Shown here piece after piece: positions 59,957 to 64,000 of a stretch of DNA of 64,000 nucleotides; position 1 is the first letter of the stretch, and the number at the start of each line of letters is the position of its first letter. The notes under the pieces were generated by a model. It was not told where the DNA came from. It saw nothing but the letters and a program-made list of their open reading frames with translations, and made no database searches. This DNA is from Qipengyuania flava (GTDB taxonomy: Bacteria; Pseudomonadota; Alphaproteobacteria; Sphingomonadales; Sphingomonadaceae): assembly GCF_011762005.1 (NCBI RefSeq), contig NZ_JAASQU010000002.1:558001-622000 (forward strand), read 5' to 3'. The position numbers and the translations under genes are program-made.

Positions 59957-62344
59957 TCAGCCCTTGCCGCCGTCGCTGCCCTCGCTCGCATCGGCTTCGG
60001 GCTTCTTCGGGGCCGACGTCTTGCCAGCCGCCTTCTTCTTCGGAGGCGTGCGCTTGGCCTTCGTCTTGGGCGGGGCGGGGGTGAGTTCGAAGGCCGGCTT
60101 GTCGTCCTTCATCGTCACCGAGACCTCGCCGCCGTCGGCCAGCTTGCCGAACAGCAGTTCTTCGGCAAGCGGCTGCTTGATCCGTTCCTGAATCAGGCGG
60201 CCCATCGGACGCGCGCCATAGAGGCGATCGTAGCCCTTGTCCGCCAGCCATGCGCGCGCATCCTTGTCGAACTGGATGTCGACATTCTGCTCGGCCAATT
60301 GGAGCTCGAGCTGAAGGATGAACTTGTCGACCACCCGCGCAACGGTGTCCTTGCCGAGATAGCCGAAGGGAACGATCGCATCGAGACGGTTGCGGAATTC
60401 CGGGGTGAACATGCGCTTCACCGCTTCCTCGCTCGCGTCTTCCTTGCTCACGTCGCCGAACCCGATGCCCTGGCGCGCCATGTCGGCTGCGCCCGCATTG
60501 GTGGTCATGATCAGCACCACATTGCGGAAATCGACCGTCTTGCCGTGATGGTCGGTCAACCGGCCGTTGTCCATCACCTGCAGCAGGATATTGAACAGGT
60601 CGGGATGTGCCTTCTCGATTTCGTCGAGCAGCAGCACGCAATGTGGGTTCTGGTCGACCGCATCGGTCAGCAGGCCGCCCTGGTCGTAACCGACATAGCC
60701 CGGAGGTGCGCCGATCAGCCGCGAAACGCTGTGCCGCTCCATATATTCGGACATGTCGAAACGCTTGAGCTCGATCCCCATGATGCTGGCGAGCTGACGC
60801 GCGACTTCGGTCTTGCCGACGCCGGTCGGGCCCGAAAACAGGAACGAACCGATCGGCTTGTCGGGATCGCGCAGGCCTGCGCGGCTGAGCTTCATAGCGG
60901 TCGAGAGCTTCTTGACCGCGGCGTCCTGCCCGAAGACCACGTGTTTGAGATCGCGCTCAAGATTCTCGAGTGCCTTCTTGTCGTCCTTGCTGACCGACTT
61001 GGGCGGGATCCGCGCCATCGTCGCGATGACCGCCTCGATCTCGCGTGCGGTGATCTTCTTCTTGCGGCGGCTGGGCGGCACCAGCATCTGCATCGCCCCG
61101 ACCTCGTCGATCACGTCGATCGCCTTGTCGGGCAACTTGCGATCATTGATGTAGCGCGCCGACAGCTCGACCGCGGTTTTCAGCGCGTCCGCAGTGTAGG
61201 TCACCTTGTGATGGTCCTGAAACGCGGTCTTGAGCCCCTTGAGGATCTTGATCGTGTCCTCGACGGTCGGTTCGTTCACGTCGATCTTCTGGAACCGGCG
61301 CAGCAGCGCGCGGTCCTTCTCGAAATGGTTGCGGAATTCCTTGTAAGTGGTCGAACCGATGCACCGGATCGCTCCGCTCGACAGCGCGGGCTTCAGCAGA
61401 TTCGAGGCATCCATCGCCCCACCACTCGTCGCGCCTGCGCCGATCACCGTGTGGATCTCGTCGATGAATAGGATCGCCTCGGGCATGCCTTCAAGCTCGT
61501 TGACCACCTGCTTGAGGCGTTCCTCGAAATCGCCGCGATAACGCGTGCCGGCGAGAAGCGCGCCCATATCGAGCGAATAGATCACCGCTTCCTGCAGGAC
61601 CTCGGGGACCTCTCCCTCGACGATCTTGCGCGCGAGCCCTTCGGCAATAGCGGTTTTGCCTACCCCGGGGTCGCCGACATAGAGCGGGTTGTTCTTGCTG
61701 CGCCGGCACAGGATCTGGACCGTGCGATCGACTTCGGGTCCACGGCCGATCAACGGATCGATGCGGCCGTCCTCGGCCTTGCGGTTCAGGTTGACGGTGA
61801 ACTGGTCGAGGGCGGTTTCCTTCTTGCCCTTGTCGCCCGCCTTGTCCTCGTTCGCCGCCTCCGTTCCGTCGGCGCCTTCGGGCGGGCGGTTCTCGACCTG
61901 CTTGCCGCCCTTGCCGATGCCGTGGCTGATGAAGCTGACGGCATCGAGGCGGCTCATGTCCTGCTGTTGCAGGAAATAGACCGCGTAGCTGTCCCGCTCG
62001 GAGAACAACGCGACCAGCACATTGGCGCCGGTCACCGTGTCCTTGCCGCTCGATTGCACATGCAGGATCGCACGCTGGATCACGCGCTGGAAACCCGCGG
62101 TCGGCTGCGGATCGGCGCTCTCGTCCGATTGCAGCGACTGGTATTCCTGTTCGAGATATTGCTTCACCACAGCGGTCAGCTCACCGAGATCGACACCGCA
62201 GGCAGACATGACCTGCGCGGCGTCCTCGTCGTCGATCAGCGCGAGCAGCAGGTGCTCGAGCGTCGCATATTCGTGCCGACGCTCGCCCGCATCGGTCAGC
62301 GCGGCGTGAAGGGTCTTTTCGAGATTGGCGGCAAAGCTGGGCAT
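59957..62344 (-). CDS. clpA: Clp protease ATP-binding subunit ClpA
   Basis: 795 residues. The N-domain with two Clp repeats (FAANLEKTLHAALTDAGERRHEYATLEHLLLALIDDEDA) is followed by D1 with GDPGVGKTAIAEGLARKIVEG and D2 with FSGPTGVGKTEVARQLASIMGIELKRFDMSEYMERHSVSRLIGAPPGYVG. It unfolds substrates for ClpP. The last 35 residues after the conserved core are Lys, Pro, Ala and Asp rich and unlike E. coli ClpA. clpS, which often sits upstream, is not adjacent here. Confidence 0.96.
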   Translation of the reverse strand: MPSFAANLEKTLHAALTDAGERRHEYATLEHLLLALIDDEDAAQVMSACGVDLGELTAVVKQYLEQEYQSLQSDESADPQPTAGFQRVIQRAILHVQSSGKDTVTGANVLVALFSERDSYAVYFLQQQDMSRLDAVSFISHGIGKGGKQVENRPPEGADGTEAANEDKAGDKGKKETALDQFTVNLNRKAEDGRIDPLIGRGPEVDRTVQILCRRSKNNPLYVGDPGVGKTAIAEGLARKIVEGEVPEVLQEAVIYSLDMGALLAGTRYRGDFEERLKQVVNELEGMPEAILFIDEIHTVIGAGATSGGAMDASNLLKPALSSGAIRCIGSTTYKEFRNHFEKDRALLRRFQKIDVNEPTVEDTIKILKGLKTAFQDHHKVTYTADALKTAVELSARYINDRKLPDKAIDVIDEVGAMQMLVPPSRRKKKITAREIEAVIATMARIPPKSVSKDDKKALENLERDLKHVVFGQDAAVKKLSTAMKLSRAGLRDPDKPIGSFLFSGPTGVGKTEVARQLASIMGIELKRFDMSEYMERHSVSRLIGAPPGYVGYDQGGLLTDAVDQNPHCVLLLDEIEKAHPDLFNILLQVMDNGRLTDHHGKTVDFRNVVLIMTTNAGAADMARQGIGFGDVSKEDASEEAVKRMFTPEFRNRLDAIVPFGYLGKDTVARVVDKFILQLELQLAEQNVDIQFDKDARAWLADKGYDRLYGARPMGRLIQERIKQPLAEELLFGKLADGGEVSVTMKDDKPAFELTPAPPKTKAKRTPPKKKAAGKTSAPKKPEADASEGSDGGKG

Positions 62345-62474
62345 TCAGAAGTCTTTCGCTTGGGACTCGCAAAAGGCGAGCACGGGACAGCCTATGGGGC
62401 GAAGGTTAGCCAAAGCTGTATAGGCAGGCGATATGGGCACGCGGGCCGATGATTTCAGCCCCCGCATCGCGCAA

Positions 62475-62675
62475 CTAATCCTTGCGTCCGAACAAGGCCT
62501 CCGCCGCATCGCGATGTGCAGCGGCAGAAAGGCGATGTTTCTCGACGCGTACGATCTCGGCTTCGAGCAGGGCGATGCGTGCTTTGAGCTCGTCCTGCGA
62601 ATAGGGCCCGAGATCCTCGGTGGCCAAAAGGCTGGCGGCGTCGCCCCTGGGGCGCGGACTCGCATCGTCATCCAT
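62475..62675 (-). CDS. DUF1192 family protein
   Basis: 66 residues: DDDASPRPRGDAASLLATEDLGPYSQDELKARIALLEAEIVRVEKHRLSAAAHRDAAEALFGRKD. It is a short helical protein, in which ELKARIALLEAEIVRVE is the DUF1192 core. Function is unknown. The ATG at 62675 is preferred over the in-frame TTG at 62684. The neighbouring clpA start is 130 bp downstream; that gap holds no gene and likely holds the clpA promoter. Confidence 0.85.
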   Translation of the reverse strand: MDDDASPRPRGDAASLLATEDLGPYSQDELKARIALLEAEIVRVEKHRLSAAAHRDAAEALFGRKD

Positions 62676-62782
62676 CGCGGACAATCTCGCAATTCTGTGT
62701 GGTTGCTGTCAACGGGGCCGCGCGGTATTGCACCGCTTGCGTGCCCGGGATGACATGCAAGTTGCGAAGAGAAGGGGGAAAA

Positions 62783-63793
62783 GTGGCTGCGGATTTGCCC
62801 AAGACGATGACCGCCATGGGGTTCGACGATCCAGGGGGGCCAGAGGTCTTCCGCGCCGAGACCCTGCCGGTACCCCAACCGGGCGAGAACCAGGTTCTCA
62901 TCCGGGTCGCGCATGCGGGGGTCAACCGGCCCGACGTCATCCAGCGGCAGGGCTTCTATCCCCCGCCACCGGGGGCATCACCAATTCCGGGGCTGGAAGT
63001 GGCGGGCACGGTGGTGGCCACCGGCATCGGCGCACCGCCGGAAATGCTCGGCCGCCGCGTTTGCGCTCTGGTCTCGGGCGGGGGATACGCCGAGTATTGC
63101 CTCGCGCATGCGGCGCATTGCCTGCGCGTGCCCGGCACCATGGCGCTGGGCGTCGCAGCAGCCATTCCCGAGACCCTGTTTACCGTCTGGCACAATGTGT
63201 TCGAGCGCGGCTGGGCGCGCGATGGCGAAAGCCTGCTGGTCCACGGCGGCACGAGCGGGATCGGCACCATGGCGATCCAGCTGGCCAAGGCCTTCGAAAT
63301 GCAGGTGGTCGCAACCGCGGGTAGCGAAGAGAAGTGCCAGGCGATCCGCGACCTCGGGGCCGATCTGGCGGTCAACTACAAGACGCAGGATTTCGTCGAG
63401 GAAGTGAAAAGCTTCACTGGCGGCAAGGGTGTCGACGTGGTGCTCGACATGGTCTCGGGCGATTACGTGGCGCGCAATATCGAGTGCCTTGCCGAAGACG
63501 GCCGCCACGTGACGATCGCGGTGCTGGGCGGGCTCAAGGCACAGATCAACATGGCCACTGTAATGCGCAAGCGGCTGGTGCTGACCGGGTCGACTTTGCG
63601 GCCCCGCTCCGACGAGTTCAAGGCCTTGCTGGCGGATGAGATTTACAACCATGCGTGGCCGCTGTTCGAAGAGGGAGCCATTGCGCCGGTAATGGATCGC
63701 AGCTTCCCGCTGGCGGAGGCGGGGGCGGCGCATGCCCACATGGAGGCGGGCGATCACATCGGGAAGATTGTGCTCGAGGTTGGCGGTGAGTGA
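62783..63793 (+). CDS. NAD(P)H quinone oxidoreductase (zeta-crystallin/QorA-like MDR)
   Basis: 336 residues of the medium-chain dehydrogenase family without structural zinc: TLPVPQPGENQVLIRVAHAGVNRPDVIQRQGFYPPPPGASPIPGLEVAGTVVATG, then VHGGTSGIGTMAIQLAKAFEMQVVATAGSEEKC, the NADPH-binding loop, and GADLAVNYKTQDF. It reduces quinones or enones with NADPH. The GTG at 62783 is chosen because GGGGG lies upstream and the sequence agrees with the family N-terminus. ATG at 62750 is also possible. The 3' end overlaps the GST gene by 8 bp. Confidence 0.87.
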   Translation: MAADLPKTMTAMGFDDPGGPEVFRAETLPVPQPGENQVLIRVAHAGVNRPDVIQRQGFYPPPPGASPIPGLEVAGTVVATGIGAPPEMLGRRVCALVSGGGYAEYCLAHAAHCLRVPGTMALGVAAAIPETLFTVWHNVFERGWARDGESLLVHGGTSGIGTMAIQLAKAFEMQVVATAGSEEKCQAIRDLGADLAVNYKTQDFVEEVKSFTGGKGVDVVLDMVSGDYVARNIECLAEDGRHVTIAVLGGLKAQINMATVMRKRLVLTGSTLRPRSDEFKALLADEIYNHAWPLFEEGAIAPVMDRSFPLAEAGAAHAHMEAGDHIGKIVLEVGGE

Positions 63794-64000
63794 CCCGATC
63801 CTCCACGAGGATCCGCGCAGCGGCAATTGCTACAAGATCAAGCTTACCGCTGCGCTGCTCGGCCTCCCGCTCGCCACCCGGCAGTACGACATTCTCGCAG
63901 GTGAGACGCGCACGCCTGAATTCCTCGCCAGCGTCAATCCGAACGGCCGCATTCCCGTGCTCGAGATCGACGATCGTTTCCTTCCCGAAAGCAATGCCGC
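63786..64000 (+). CDS. glutathione S-transferase, N-terminal part (3' end outside window)
   Basis: The first 71 residues are seen. They form the thioredoxin-like N-terminal GST domain: LHEDPRSGNCYKIKLTAALLGLPLATRQYDI, with the glutathione contact Ser/Asn region, then SVNPNGRIPVLEI with the cis-proline NGRIPVLE motif and LPESNA. The start is GTG at 63786, overlapping the quinone oxidoreductase stop by 8 bp. The C-terminal helical domain is beyond the window. Confidence 0.85.
   Translation, partial: MSDPILHEDPRSGNCYKIKLTAALLGLPLATRQYDILAGETRTPEFLASVNPNGRIPVLEIDDRFLPESNA

Noticed and set aside
59849..61471. 540-codon open frame on the plus strand opposite clpA
   Set aside because: Antisense shadow of ClpA, whose ATPase motifs are complete; no recognisable domain in the shadow.
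1..64000. tRNA, rRNA, CRISPR arrays, insertion sequences, prophage
   Set aside because: Read through for cloverleaf signatures, transposase motifs and spaced repeats; none found. A tRNAscan/Infernal run would be decisive for missed small RNAs.

Overview
The window is chromosomal, GC-rich DNA from an alphaproteobacterium, most likely Sphingomonadales and probably Erythrobacteraceae-like. This rests on a UrcA-family protein, GIN-domain (DUF2807) proteins, small sphingomonad-type proteins, the gene order around hemE and the family variants present. I see no rRNA, tRNA, CRISPR array, insertion sequence or prophage. Gene density is very high, and many genes overlap by 4 to 8 bp. No gap exceeds about 290 bases once the likely starts are used.

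Layout. 1-9.4 kb: the end of a gamma-glutamyltransferase, an acyl-CoA synthetase, a ChaA-type antiporter, a merC/thiS-thiG/GNAT cluster, heme A synthase with cutA, and rplM-rpsI. 9.4-19.6 kb: a phosphoesterase/lipid-kinase pair, UrcA, a LytS/LytTR two-component pair, a degenerate PCMT with tolC and a PopZ-like protein, then ferredoxin, CBS, A-type Fe-S carrier and xth. 19.6-25.7 kb, all on the minus strand: a SleB hydrolase, DUF1491, a thioesterase, hpf, dnaQ, coaE, aroE, maf and ppsR. 25.9-30.4 kb, all on the plus strand: hemE, hemJ, rho and a PAS histidine kinase. The AT-rich gap between ppsR and hemE matches the position of the Caulobacter chromosome origin (between RP001 and hemE), and gene strand flips there. 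30.4-33.1 kb: an overlapping minus-strand trio (dienelactone hydrolase, FMN glutamate-synthase-like protein, NTF2-like protein). 33.2-39 kb: mnmE, mnmG, rsmG, parA and parB with three parS sites, two of them inside coding sequence. 39-47 kb: glycine-zipper protein, free Met-sulfoxide reductase, PQQ sugar dehydrogenase, acyl-CoA dehydrogenase, tsaC, a lipoprotein and two tandem GIN proteins. 47-54 kb: carD, a YihY protein, fdxA, an S4 protein, a SUV3-like helicase and an M23 peptidase. 53.7-64 kb: hemB, two tandem GNATs, a gamma carbonic anhydrase, DUF167, YoaK, an ATP-dependent DNA ligase with its MBL exonuclease, clpA, DUF1192, a quinone oxidoreductase and a truncated GST.

How it fits together. 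The centre reads as the origin and segregation region of the main chromosome: candidate oriC, then parS/ParA/ParB 9-13 kb to the right and a PopZ-like pole organiser 9 kb to the left. Heme genes (hemE, hemJ, hemB, ctaA) and translation or RNA genes (mnmE, mnmG, rsmG, tsaC, rplM, rpsI, hpf, rho) are interleaved. Nothing in the window is clearly an undescribed system. The best leads are the predicted origin, the parS sites inside genes, the ThiS-ThiG fusion, a short motif shared by three envelope-gene promoters, the tandem GIN and GNAT pairs, and the membrane-anchored glutamate-synthase-like operon.
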